Positions 57,330 through 64,000 of a DNA stretch of 64,000 nt are shown one piece after another. The stretch's first letter is position 1; the number at the start of each line of letters is the position of its first letter. Position numbers and translations under genes: made by a program. This DNA is from CAYUZU01 sp964448675 (GTDB lineage Bacteria; Planctomycetota; Phycisphaerae; UBA1845; Fen-1342), in NCBI GenBank assembly GCA_964448675.1, contig CAYUZU010000005.1, positions 1-64,000 of the forward strand. The letters are read 5' to 3'. The notes below the pieces were generated by a model. The model was not told the DNA's origin. It worked only from the letters and a program-made list of their open reading frames with translations, and made no database searches.

Positions 57330-59240
57330 ATGTCCCCGCCGACAGCGCCACGAGAAGACGTGCGGTCGGCCGATGCGTTGGCGCAGTGGCTGTTGCCACG
57401 GCCGCGGGCCTGGCGTGCGAATCCGGGAGCGTTTACGGTGCCCGCGGTCGTCCATGTGGCCCGGCCGCCGGAGCTGGCGGTGGCGGAGATGGCGGCATTG
57501 CGGGCGCTGGAGGATGATTTTCGCACGCGGCTGGAGGCGGACCTGCGGATTGATCCGCCGGGGGACCGGGCCGAGATTCTGTTGCGGATTGATCCGGCGG
57601 GGGACGGTGCAGGCGATCGGGAGCGGTACCGACTGGCCGTTACGGAAGACGGGGTCGAGGTGGCGGCGCCGGATCACGCCGGCCTGCTCAACGGATTGCG
57701 TACGATTCGGCAGATTCTCTCGGCGTGTGGCCGGACGTGGCCCGGCCTGGAGATTGAGGACGAGCCGAGCTTTGCGGTGCGCGGCGTGTCGTACGACGTG
57801 AGCCGGGGGCGCGTGCCGACGCTGGCGTATCTGAAGACGCTGGTGGATCGACTGGCCTGGTTGAAGCTGAACCATTTGCAGTTGTATGTCGAGCATACGT
57901 TCGCGTTCCAGTTTGATCCGCAGATCGGGGCGGGATTCGATCCGTTGACCGCGGATGACATTCACCGGCTGGATGCGTACTGCACGCGGCGGCGGGTGGC
58001 GCTGGTACCGGCGCTGGCGTGCTGCGGGCACATGGGGCGGATCCTGAGCATGCCGGAGTACGCACATCTGGCGGAGGTGCCGAGCGAGCAGGATTGGGCG
58101 GCGATGACCTGGCGGCAACGGGTGCGCGGGTTGACGCTGGATGTGACGAATCCGGAATCGCGGCGGTTGTTGGCGACGATGCTCGAGGAGTATCTGCCGC
58201 AGTTCTCGGCGCCGCAGGTGAACGTGTGTTGTGACGAGACGTTTGATCTGGGAAAGGGGCGCGGGAAGGCGCGGGCGGACGAAGTGGGGATTGGCGGGCT
58301 GTTTGTGGAGCATGTGCACTGGCTGCGCGAGGAATGTGGCCGGTGGGGCAAGCAATTGATGATCTGGGGCGACATGTTGCTGAAGCACCCGGAGACGCTG
58401 GCGCAATTGCCCACGGACGTGACCGTGCTCAACTGGGGGTATGTGAAGGAGGCGGACTACGACAGCACAGCGGTTTTCTGCGAGCGCGGGCTACGGACGT
58501 ATGTGTGTCCGGGCGCGTCGGGGTGGAATCGGCTGGTGAATGACATCGAGACGGTGGATGTGAACGTGCGGGGGCATGTGGCGGCGGGGCGGAAACACGG
58601 GGCGGTCGGGGTGCTGAATACGGAGTGGGGCGACGACGGGCACGTGGCGCCGCCGGGGGCGTGCTGGTATCCGCTGGCGCTGGGGGCGGCGCTCAGTTGG
58701 AATGCGGACGCGCCGGCGGCAGGCGATTTCGACGAGACGTTCGGGCGGCTGTACTTCGGAGAAGGGGGGCCGGCGGCGGTCGCGGCGTGGCGGGCGGCGC
58801 TGCGCGCAAGCGAGCTGGTGCGGCTCTGGCCGGCGTTCTATGAGCCGCTGGATGCGGCGGCGCCCGAGGGGTGGGACCGCGCGGCGCTGGCGCGTTGGGA
58901 AGCGGCGGCGAACGCCGCCGCGGACGCGTGGGAAGCGACGGCGCCGGCGAGTGTCAGTGGGCAGGCCGATCGTGATGACCTGGTGCTGGCGTTTCGGCTG
59001 CATGCGCTGGCGGGGCGGCGGTTTGGGCTGGCACGGCGGCTGGCGGACGCCGGCGGGGCGGTGGACGCGGTCTTGCAGGCGGACCTGGCGCGCTGCGCCG
59101 ATGATCTGACGGCGATTATTCCGGCGTATGAGCAAGCGTGGCGGGCACGGAGTCGGCCTGCGGGGCTCGGCGAGGTGTGCGCCGTGTTTCGGCGTTTGGC
59201 GGACGAGGCGCGGCGGCTGGCGGCGCCGGGGAGTGTTTGA
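57330..59240 (+). CDS. GH20-like beta-N-acetylhexosaminidase
   Basis: 636 residues, no signal peptide. A beta-rich N-terminal domain ('GVEVAAPDHAGLLNGLRTIRQIL') precedes the TIM barrel: 'FAVRGVSYDVSRGRVPTLAYLKTLVDRLAWLKLNHLQLYVEH', then 'VNVCCDETFDLGKGRG' with the Asp-Glu catalytic pair at about residue 299-300, 'MIWGDMLLKHPE', and 'VLNTEWGDDGH'. GH20 enzymes remove terminal N-acetylhexosamines using the substrate acetamido group. The absence of a signal peptide suggests cytosolic or recycling use. It ends TGATG with the next gene. CGGAG precedes ATG 57330. Confidence 0.8.
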   Translation: MSPPTAPREDVRSADALAQWLLPRPRAWRANPGAFTVPAVVHVARPPELAVAEMAALRALEDDFRTRLEADLRIDPPGDRAEILLRIDPAGDGAGDRERYRLAVTEDGVEVAAPDHAGLLNGLRTIRQILSACGRTWPGLEIEDEPSFAVRGVSYDVSRGRVPTLAYLKTLVDRLAWLKLNHLQLYVEHTFAFQFDPQIGAGFDPLTADDIHRLDAYCTRRRVALVPALACCGHMGRILSMPEYAHLAEVPSEQDWAAMTWRQRVRGLTLDVTNPESRRLLATMLEEYLPQFSAPQVNVCCDETFDLGKGRGKARADEVGIGGLFVEHVHWLREECGRWGKQLMIWGDMLLKHPETLAQLPTDVTVLNWGYVKEADYDSTAVFCERGLRTYVCPGASGWNRLVNDIETVDVNVRGHVAAGRKHGAVGVLNTEWGDDGHVAPPGACWYPLALGAALSWNADAPAAGDFDETFGRLYFGEGGPAAVAAWRAALRASELVRLWPAFYEPLDAAAPEGWDRAALARWEAAANAAADAWEATAPASVSGQADRDDLVLAFRLHALAGRRFGLARRLADAGGAVDAVLQADLARCADDLTAIIPAYEQAWRARSRPAGLGEVCAVFRRLADEARRLAAPGSV

Positions 59241-60628
59241 TGCGTGAAGCGGCGGTGACGGGGATTCGGGCGTGGTCGCCACAATCGCGGCGCGAGCCGG
59301 TGGTGCGGGTGGGGGTGATCCTGGACGAGGATGCGTTCGCGCGGGTCGAGATCGTGTTGCCCGGGAAGGGGTATGCGGTCCGGCGCGATGGGGAACCCGG
59401 GCCGGAAGCAGGCGCGACGAGCGGGTTGGTGTTTACGCGCGGGGCGGCGGGGGTGGCGCTGGCGGTGGATGATGGGGCGCAAGGAACGGCGGCGGTGTGG
59501 CGGGTGGCGCCGGTGGAGGCAGTGCGCTTGCAGGCGGGGGAGGGCTTGCTGGTGCGCGGCGTGGTGGCGGGGCGCGGTTTTCACTGGCAGAAGAACATCG
59601 ATCAGACACTCGCGGGGGCGGTCGAAGTGTGGCGCGGGGAGCGCGGGCTGGTGCTGGTGAACGAGCTGCCGCTGGAGCATTACCTGGCGGGGGTGATCAC
59701 GGCGGAGATGAGCGGAGCGTGTCCGCTGGCGCTGCTGCAGGCGCAGTGCGTGGTGGCGCGGTCGTGGCTGCTGGCGATGGCGGAGCCGAAGCACGACGAC
59801 GATCCGTTTGATCGGTGCAATGACGACTGTTGTCAGCGGTACCAGGGCACGGGGGACCTGAGTGCGGCGGCACTGGATGCGGTGCGGTCGACGCGCGGAA
59901 TGGCACTGCTGGATCCGGTGGGGCGCGTGCTGGACGCGAACTATGCGAAGAGTTGCGGCGGGATCTCGGAGTTGCCGGTGAACGTGTGGGGGATTGACAA
60001 GCCGGGCCTGTCGGCGGTGGTGGATGCGCCGGCGGCGGCGCCGGAGCACCAGTTCTACCCGGTGACGGAGGCGAACCTGGCGGCGTACCTGGATGGGGAC
60101 TGGCTGGTGGGGGCGGCGGCGTATTGCAGTGCGAACGTGGTGCCGCTGGATGCGATCCGGCAGTACCTGGGACGCGTGGACGAGGTGGATGATTACTTCC
60201 GGTGGACGGTGACGCATGAGCATGACGAGCTGTGCGCGCTGTTGAAGGCGAAGGTGGGGGAGATGGCGGCCGCGGCGGCGGTTGCGGGTCTGCGCGTGGT
60301 GCGGCGCGGCGTGAGCGGGCGGGCGGCGGTGCTCGAAGTGGATTGGTGCGACAGTGCGGGCCAGGCGCATACGACGGTGCTGGACAGCGAGTATCGCATT
60401 CGTGAGGCGTTGCACGTGCGCTTCCTGTACAGCAGCGCGTTCGCGGTGCGGACGGAGCGTGACAGCGACGGACGGTTGACGCGGGTGACGCTGCGCGGGG
60501 CGGGCTGGGGGCATGGCGTGGGGATGTGCCAGATTGGGGCGCTGGGGATGGCGCTGTTGGGGCATGACTACGAAGCGATCGGGCAGCATTACTACCCGGA
60601 GGCGCGGCTGGAGCGCGTGTATGCGTGA
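59240..60628 (+). CDS. SpoIID/LytB-domain protein (peptidoglycan-acting)
   Basis: 462 residues. 'LVNELPLEHYLAGVITAEMSGACPLALLQAQCVVARSWLLAM' is the SpoIID core, with the putative catalytic Glu in 'AEM'; 'SCGGISE' and 'LRGAGWGHGVGMCQIGALGMALLGHDYEAIGQHYYP' complete the domain. SpoIID is a lytic transglycosylase that cuts denuded glycan strands. No signal peptide is evident. The start is coupled to the GH20-like gene by one overlapping base with GGGGAG upstream, so the pair may act on the same amino-sugar glycan. Confidence 0.85.
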   Translation: MREAAVTGIRAWSPQSRREPVVRVGVILDEDAFARVEIVLPGKGYAVRRDGEPGPEAGATSGLVFTRGAAGVALAVDDGAQGTAAVWRVAPVEAVRLQAGEGLLVRGVVAGRGFHWQKNIDQTLAGAVEVWRGERGLVLVNELPLEHYLAGVITAEMSGACPLALLQAQCVVARSWLLAMAEPKHDDDPFDRCNDDCCQRYQGTGDLSAAALDAVRSTRGMALLDPVGRVLDANYAKSCGGISELPVNVWGIDKPGLSAVVDAPAAAPEHQFYPVTEANLAAYLDGDWLVGAAAYCSANVVPLDAIRQYLGRVDEVDDYFRWTVTHEHDELCALLKAKVGEMAAAAAVAGLRVVRRGVSGRAAVLEVDWCDSAGQAHTTVLDSEYRIREALHVRFLYSSAFAVRTERDSDGRLTRVTLRGAGWGHGVGMCQIGALGMALLGHDYEAIGQHYYPEARLERVYA

Positions 60629-60634
60629 GGGGCA

Positions 60635-61276
60635 ATGAGCAAGCAGATCACGATTACGGATGCGGCAGCGCACTATGACAAGCGGATGGCGGCGTTTCGG
60701 GCCGAGCGGGTCGCGCCGGGCGGGATTGTGCTGGTGGGGTCGTCGCACCTGGAGTGGTTTGATGCGGAGCGGTTGTTGCCGGCGTTTCGGTTCGTGAATC
60801 GCGCGATCGCGTCGGATCGGCTGGGGCTGGGGGCGCGGGGAATTCTGCATCGTTTGAACGAGTCGGTGTTTGACGTGCAGCCGCGGATGATCGTGTTCAA
60901 CAACAGTGTGAATGACCTTGGCGAGTTGTGGCGGACGGGGGCGCCACCGGTGGCGGCGATCCGGCAGGCGTACGAGCAGGTGATCGGGGCGATCCGGGCG
61001 GGGGCGGCGGACGTGCCGCTGTTGATTGTCAACGAGCTGCCGACGTGCGGGCGGTTTGCGGGGCTGAACCCGTTGATTGCGGCGTTCAATCCGTACATCG
61101 CGGAGGTGGCGCGGCGGCATGGGTGCGGGCACCTCGACATTCACAGCGTGATCGTGAATGAGGCGGGGGAGTTGCCGGCGGCGTTGACGACGGACGGGCT
61201 GCATCTGAACGAGGCCGGGTATGAGAAGTTCGCCGAGAAGCTCGGGTGCGAATTGGGAAAGGGAGTGACGACGTGA
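60635..61276 (+). CDS. SGNH/GDSL-type hydrolase
   Basis: 213 residues. 'GGIVLVGSSHLEWF' carries the nucleophile Ser (block I), 'NRAIASDRLGLG' the Gly block, 'FNNSVNDLGELWR' the Asn block and 'TTDGLHLNEAGYEKF' the Asp/His pair (block V). Probable acyl-ester hydrolase in the cytosol. GAGGGG precedes the ATG, 6 bases after the SpoIID-like stop. The last residues 'GVTT' and the stop are encoded by an octamer array. Confidence 0.85.
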   Translation: MSKQITITDAAAHYDKRMAAFRAERVAPGGIVLVGSSHLEWFDAERLLPAFRFVNRAIASDRLGLGARGILHRLNESVFDVQPRMIVFNNSVNDLGELWRTGAPPVAAIRQAYEQVIGAIRAGAADVPLLIVNELPTCGRFAGLNPLIAAFNPYIAEVARRHGCGHLDIHSVIVNEAGELPAALTTDGLHLNEAGYEKFAEKLGCELGKGVTT

Positions 61277-61294
61277 CGGAGTGACGGCGTGCGG
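61263..61294 (+). repeat. 8-nt direct array at the SGNH hydrolase stop
   Basis: GAGTGACG, ACGTGACG, GAGTGACG, GCGTGCGG. It contains the TGA stop. Confidence 0.5.
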
Positions 61295-61349
61295 GCGGCG
61301 GGGGAGGTTTTCGCAGGGTCGGGGGGTCCAGGTGCCGATAGTAATTGCG

Positions 61350-62876
61350 ATGGGCGGGGCCAGGGAAGGTCCCGGCCCGCGGTGCGTGGCCAGCAAGGAT
61401 GGCGTGGTGACGTTGCAGGGTTTCAAGCGGCGGTTGGCGCGGGTACTGGGGATGGAGCCGGCGGAAGCGGCCCGCGCGGCCGAGCCGGAAGTCTCGGTCG
61501 TTATCGCGTGCCGCAATGCGGAGGGGACGATCGCCGACGCGCTGACGAGTCTTCAGGCGCAGTCGCACGGCAATTGGGAAGCGGTGTGCGTGGATGACGG
61601 GTCGACGGATGCGACGCGGGAGTGGCTGGAGGTTTGGGCGGGGACGGATCCGCGGATCCGGTTCGAGCGGATCGCGCATGGCGGCGTGGCGGCGGCGCGG
61701 AACGTGGGGATTCAGTTGGCGCGGTCGTCGCGGCTGTTGATGCTGGACGCGGATGACCTGGCGCGGCCGGACGCGCTGGCGACGATACTGGCGGTGTCGA
61801 AGGCGGTGGGCGACAACGCCGTGGTGGTGGCGGGGTTTGATTATCTGGACGAGCACGGGATCCCGCTGGGGGAGTCGCGGTACGTGCCGGACAAGGCGCT
61901 GGTGCTTGATCGCTTGTTGCGGGGGAACGGGTTGCCGCCGATGGCGCTGATCCCGCAGGCGGTGTTGCAGGATCACTGGTATGACGTGTCGCTGGCCGCG
62001 TGTGTGGATTGGGACTTGTGGTGTCAGCTGGCGGACGGGGGTGCGCGGGCGGTGAACGTGCGGCGGCGGCTGTTCGGGGTGCGGCTGCACGGGCGGCGCC
62101 TGGGGCGGGATGTGTCGCAGTGTTATCGGGCGGGGGTCGATGTCCTGCAGCGCTGGTGTCCGCGGCGGCTGGACCTGGATGGCGGCCGGGACGTGATGCA
62201 GCGGTGGGCGTTGCGGTGTGGCGCGCAGGCGCTGGCGGCGGGTGATGCGGCCGCGATCGACGAGTTCGTCGCGAACCTGGGGGCCGTCGCGCTGGACGAG
62301 GAGTTCGTCACGGCGGCGGCGGGGGCGATCTATGACGCATTCACCGAGGTGCGCGGGGCCGGCGGGCAGACGTGGCACACGCAGGGCGACGCATGGCTGG
62401 CGCAGATCGAGCCGTGGCTGGCGGCGGGGCCGTTCGCGACGCGGGCGGAGGAGATCTGTGAGCGGCTGGGCCGGCGGCGGCCGCGGCCGGATACGCGTGT
62501 GGCGCGGGTGCGGCGGTTCCTGCAGCAGCGGCCGGACGTGACGCGGCTGGTGGTGTACGGCCTGGGCGAGGAGGGGACGCAGCTGCTCGATGTGCTGCGG
62601 CAGGATCCGTGCCTGGGGCGGCGGCGGTTGCTGGTGGCGGACGATCAGGCGGATGCGCTGCGGTTCCTGGCGCAGTTTTTGCCGCGCGAGGATGTGCCGC
62701 GGTGGCGGTCGTGGCCGCACGACACGGCGGTGGTGGTGACGACGGAGGGGAATCGCGAGACGGAGCAGCAGCTGGCGGCGCTGGGCGGGCGGCCCGGGGC
62801 GGACTTCATCACGGTGCGGCGCGAGACGCCAGCGGTGGTGGCAGCGAGCGTGGCGGCGGCACACACGGGGGGATGA
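61350..62876 (+). CDS. Family 2 glycosyltransferase with C-terminal Rossmann-like segment
   Basis: About 508 residues. 'VSVVIACRNAEGTIADALTSLQAQSHGNWEAVCVDDGSTDATREWL' is a GT-A nucleotide-sugar site; 'GGVAAARNVGIQLARSSRLLMLDADDLARP' holds the DxD metal motif. After a helical region the C-terminal ~130 residues contain 'LVVYGLGEEGTQLLDVL', a glycine pattern of a Rossmann fold, seen on some planctomycete GT2 proteins. Substrate unknown. ATG 61350 is one start; a GTG at 61407 with AAGGATG upstream is at least as plausible. The stop lies in an octamer array. Confidence 0.78.
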   Translation: MGGAREGPGPRCVASKDGVVTLQGFKRRLARVLGMEPAEAARAAEPEVSVVIACRNAEGTIADALTSLQAQSHGNWEAVCVDDGSTDATREWLEVWAGTDPRIRFERIAHGGVAAARNVGIQLARSSRLLMLDADDLARPDALATILAVSKAVGDNAVVVAGFDYLDEHGIPLGESRYVPDKALVLDRLLRGNGLPPMALIPQAVLQDHWYDVSLAACVDWDLWCQLADGGARAVNVRRRLFGVRLHGRRLGRDVSQCYRAGVDVLQRWCPRRLDLDGGRDVMQRWALRCGAQALAAGDAAAIDEFVANLGAVALDEEFVTAAAGAIYDAFTEVRGAGGQTWHTQGDAWLAQIEPWLAAGPFATRAEEICERLGRRRPRPDTRVARVRRFLQQRPDVTRLVVYGLGEEGTQLLDVLRQDPCLGRRRLLVADDQADALRFLAQFLPREDVPRWRSWPHDTAVVVTTEGNRETEQQLAALGGRPGADFITVRRETPAVVAASVAAAHTGG

Positions 62877-62905
62877 CAAGGTAACAGAGACACAAGGTGA
62901 CCAGG
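62874..62905 (+). repeat. 8-nt direct array at the GT2 stop
   Basis: TGACAAGG, TAACAGAG, ACACAAGG, TGACCAGG: degenerate octamers beginning with the gene's TGA stop and ending before the RNase R gene's end. Confidence 0.4.
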
Positions 62906-62910
62906 GGGCG

Positions 62911-64000
62911 CTAGCGACGGCGGCCTTTGGTGCGGCGGCCTTTGCGGGTACGGCCACCGGGGCGCGCTTTGTTCCGACCACGATCGGGCCCACGGCCCCG
63001 TCCGCGAGCGGGCTTGCGTTGGTCATCGGTTCGGCGGAGGAGCTTTTCGGGGTTTTCGTGGACGTCACCGATGGGGCCACCATCGGCGGGGACGAGGGTC
63101 ATCTCTTCACGCAGTTCGTCGACATTGGCAACCTGGACGCGGAGGCGGCCGCCGAGGTGGACCAGGCGACGTGTGCGCCGGCCGACGAAGACGCCGGTGC
63201 GGCGCTCGTATTCCCAGTAGTCGGGGCCGAAGTCTTCGACGCGGATGAGGCCTTCGGCCATGTGCGGCTGGATTTGGACAAACACGCCGAAGGACATGAC
63301 GCCGGTGATAATCGCGTCGTAGACCTCGCCGATGTGGGCGCGCATGAGGCGCAGGAGCAGGACGTTCTTGGCTTCGCGTTCGGCCTGGATGGCGCGGCGT
63401 TCGGCGCCGCTGGTCTCGTGGCCGAGCTCCGCGAGCTCGACGTCGGAGGGTTTACGGCGGACCTGCTCGGCGGGGGGCACGTTGCGGATGACCATGTCCA
63501 GCAGCCGGTGGACGGTGAGATCGGGGTAGCGGCGAATGGGCGAGGTGAAGTGGGCGTAGTCTTCGCTGGCGAGGGCGAAGTGGCCTTCGCGGCTGGGACT
63601 GTAGCAGGCCTGGGGCAAACCGCGAAGCAGGACATAGTTGACGACCATCTCTTCGGGCTTGCCGCGGAATTGGTCGAGCAGGGCGCGGATGGTGTCGCGG
63701 TCGAGAGTCTTGGGCGGGCGCTGGTCAAGCACGGGGCCGAGGAAGTTGAGGTTGCCGACTTCCTTGGGGTCGGGCTCGGGGTGGATGCGGCGAAGGTGGT
63801 CGAGGTTGTGGTGGCTGAGCTCGCGCGAGACGGCCTCGTTGGCCTCGACCATGAACATCTCGATGAGGGTGTGAGAGAAGCTGGTGTCGGCCGGGCCGGC
63901 GTCGGCAACGTTGCCGCGGTCATCGAGGCGGATTTCGACCTCGGGGAGCGACAGCGTGATCATGCCGTTGGCAATGCGGCGCTTTCGGATGCGGCGGGCG
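62911..64000 (-). CDS. rnr: RNase R-family 3'-5' exoribonuclease, C-terminal part
   Basis: The gene continues past the right edge; about 363 C-terminal residues are visible, since the frame is open from 62911 to the end ('RRIRKRRIANGMITLSLPEVEI'). The RNB domain shows 'SFSHTLIEMFMVEANEAVS', 'HFALASEDYAHFTSPIRRYPDLTVHRLL' and 'ERRAIQAEREAKNVLLLRLM'. An S1 domain follows ('HIGEVYDAIITGVMSFGVFVQIQPHMAEGLIRVEDF'). The last 35 residues are a strongly basic Arg/Gly/Lys tail. It degrades structured RNA from the 3' end. ATG 63963 is internal, not the real start. Confidence 0.9.
   Translation of the reverse strand, partial: ARRIRKRRIANGMITLSLPEVEIRLDDRGNVADAGPADTSFSHTLIEMFMVEANEAVSRELSHHNLDHLRRIHPEPDPKEVGNLNFLGPVLDQRPPKTLDRDTIRALLDQFRGKPEEMVVNYVLLRGLPQACYSPSREGHFALASEDYAHFTSPIRRYPDLTVHRLLDMVIRNVPPAEQVRRKPSDVELAELGHETSGAERRAIQAEREAKNVLLLRLMRAHIGEVYDAIITGVMSFGVFVQIQPHMAEGLIRVEDFGPDYWEYERRTGVFVGRRTRRLVHLGGRLRVQVANVDELREEMTLVPADGGPIGDVHENPEKLLRRTDDQRKPARGRGRGPDRGRNKARPGGRTRKGRRTKGRRR

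Noticed and set aside
58838..61516. 892-codon open frame on the minus strand
   Set aside because: Antisense shadow of the GH20-like, SpoIID-like and SGNH genes; composition is Arg/Pro/His-rich and motif-free.
1..64000. tRNA, rRNA or transposon genes
   Set aside because: I looked for conserved tRNA arms, rRNA segments and transposase motifs and saw none; a covariance-model scan would be needed to be sure.

Overview
The window is GC-rich, densely coded DNA from a bacterium that is most likely a planctomycete (Planctomycetota, perhaps Phycisphaerae-like). The evidence is a secreted protein built from DCNGNGVPDECD-type calcium-binding repeats and ending in dockerin-like units (53149-55542), a prepilin-type 'FTLIELLVVVAIIAILLSIL' protein with an FDGH tail motif (55917-56948), and a membrane protein ending in the CERCGYDLTGN...CPECG zinc ribbon (13369-13881). 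I saw no rRNA, tRNA, insertion sequence, prophage or CRISPR array. The last gene (RNase R family) runs off the right edge.

Layout. 1-17.4 kb is mostly housekeeping and accessory genes: a parvulin-type foldase, a NIF3-like protein, YjbQ, a C45-type amidohydrolase, an acyl-CoA dehydrogenase, a DUF4914-like P-loop protein, a large secreted esterase, the selenocysteine elongation factor SelB, a cupin, small membrane or lipoproteins, a second alpha/beta hydrolase and a sucrose/mannosylfructose-phosphate synthase-like glycosyltransferase. 17.7-31.7 kb is one long minus-strand [FeFe]-hydrogenase locus. Its order of transcription is rex, hndA, hndC, hndD, an H-cluster/histidine-kinase fusion, a receiver protein, a receiver-kinase hybrid, hydE, hydG, aspartate ammonia-lyase and hydF. 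It therefore holds an NAD(P)-linked hydrogenase, all three H-cluster maturases, a probable hydrogen- or redox-sensing phosphorelay, and a Rex repressor with two tandem Rex boxes on its own promoter. 31.9-35.5 kb holds a pseudo-rhomboid, a MazG-like protein, an RlmN-type methyltransferase and, divergently, ruvB.

35.5-48.8 kb is a plus-strand branched-chain amino acid operon: ilvB, an IlvM-like subunit, ilvC, leuA, leuC, leuD, cimA, leuB, ilvD and an aminotransferase, many with ATGA stop/start overlaps. CimA makes the isoleucine precursor without threonine deaminase and shares LeuCD and LeuB with leucine synthesis. The operon is preceded by a promoter, a short ORF with a run of Leu/Val/Ile codons, and a strong intrinsic terminator whose 5' arm can pair instead with a segment at the leader stop codon. 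This reads as a classical ribosome-mediated attenuator.

48.9-64 kb has a 952-residue fusion of a GCS2-type glutamate-cysteine ligase domain with an M20 metallopeptidase, a Fur-family repressor with an inverted repeat on its promoter, the calcium-repeat surface protein and the pseudopilin (each followed by the same terminator element), and a plus-strand group of GH20 hexosaminidase-like, SpoIID-like, SGNH hydrolase and GT2 genes. Two families of short repeats recur at gene ends: direct 8-nt (and 7-nt) arrays and a 21-bp palindrome. Both often contain or abut the stop codon.
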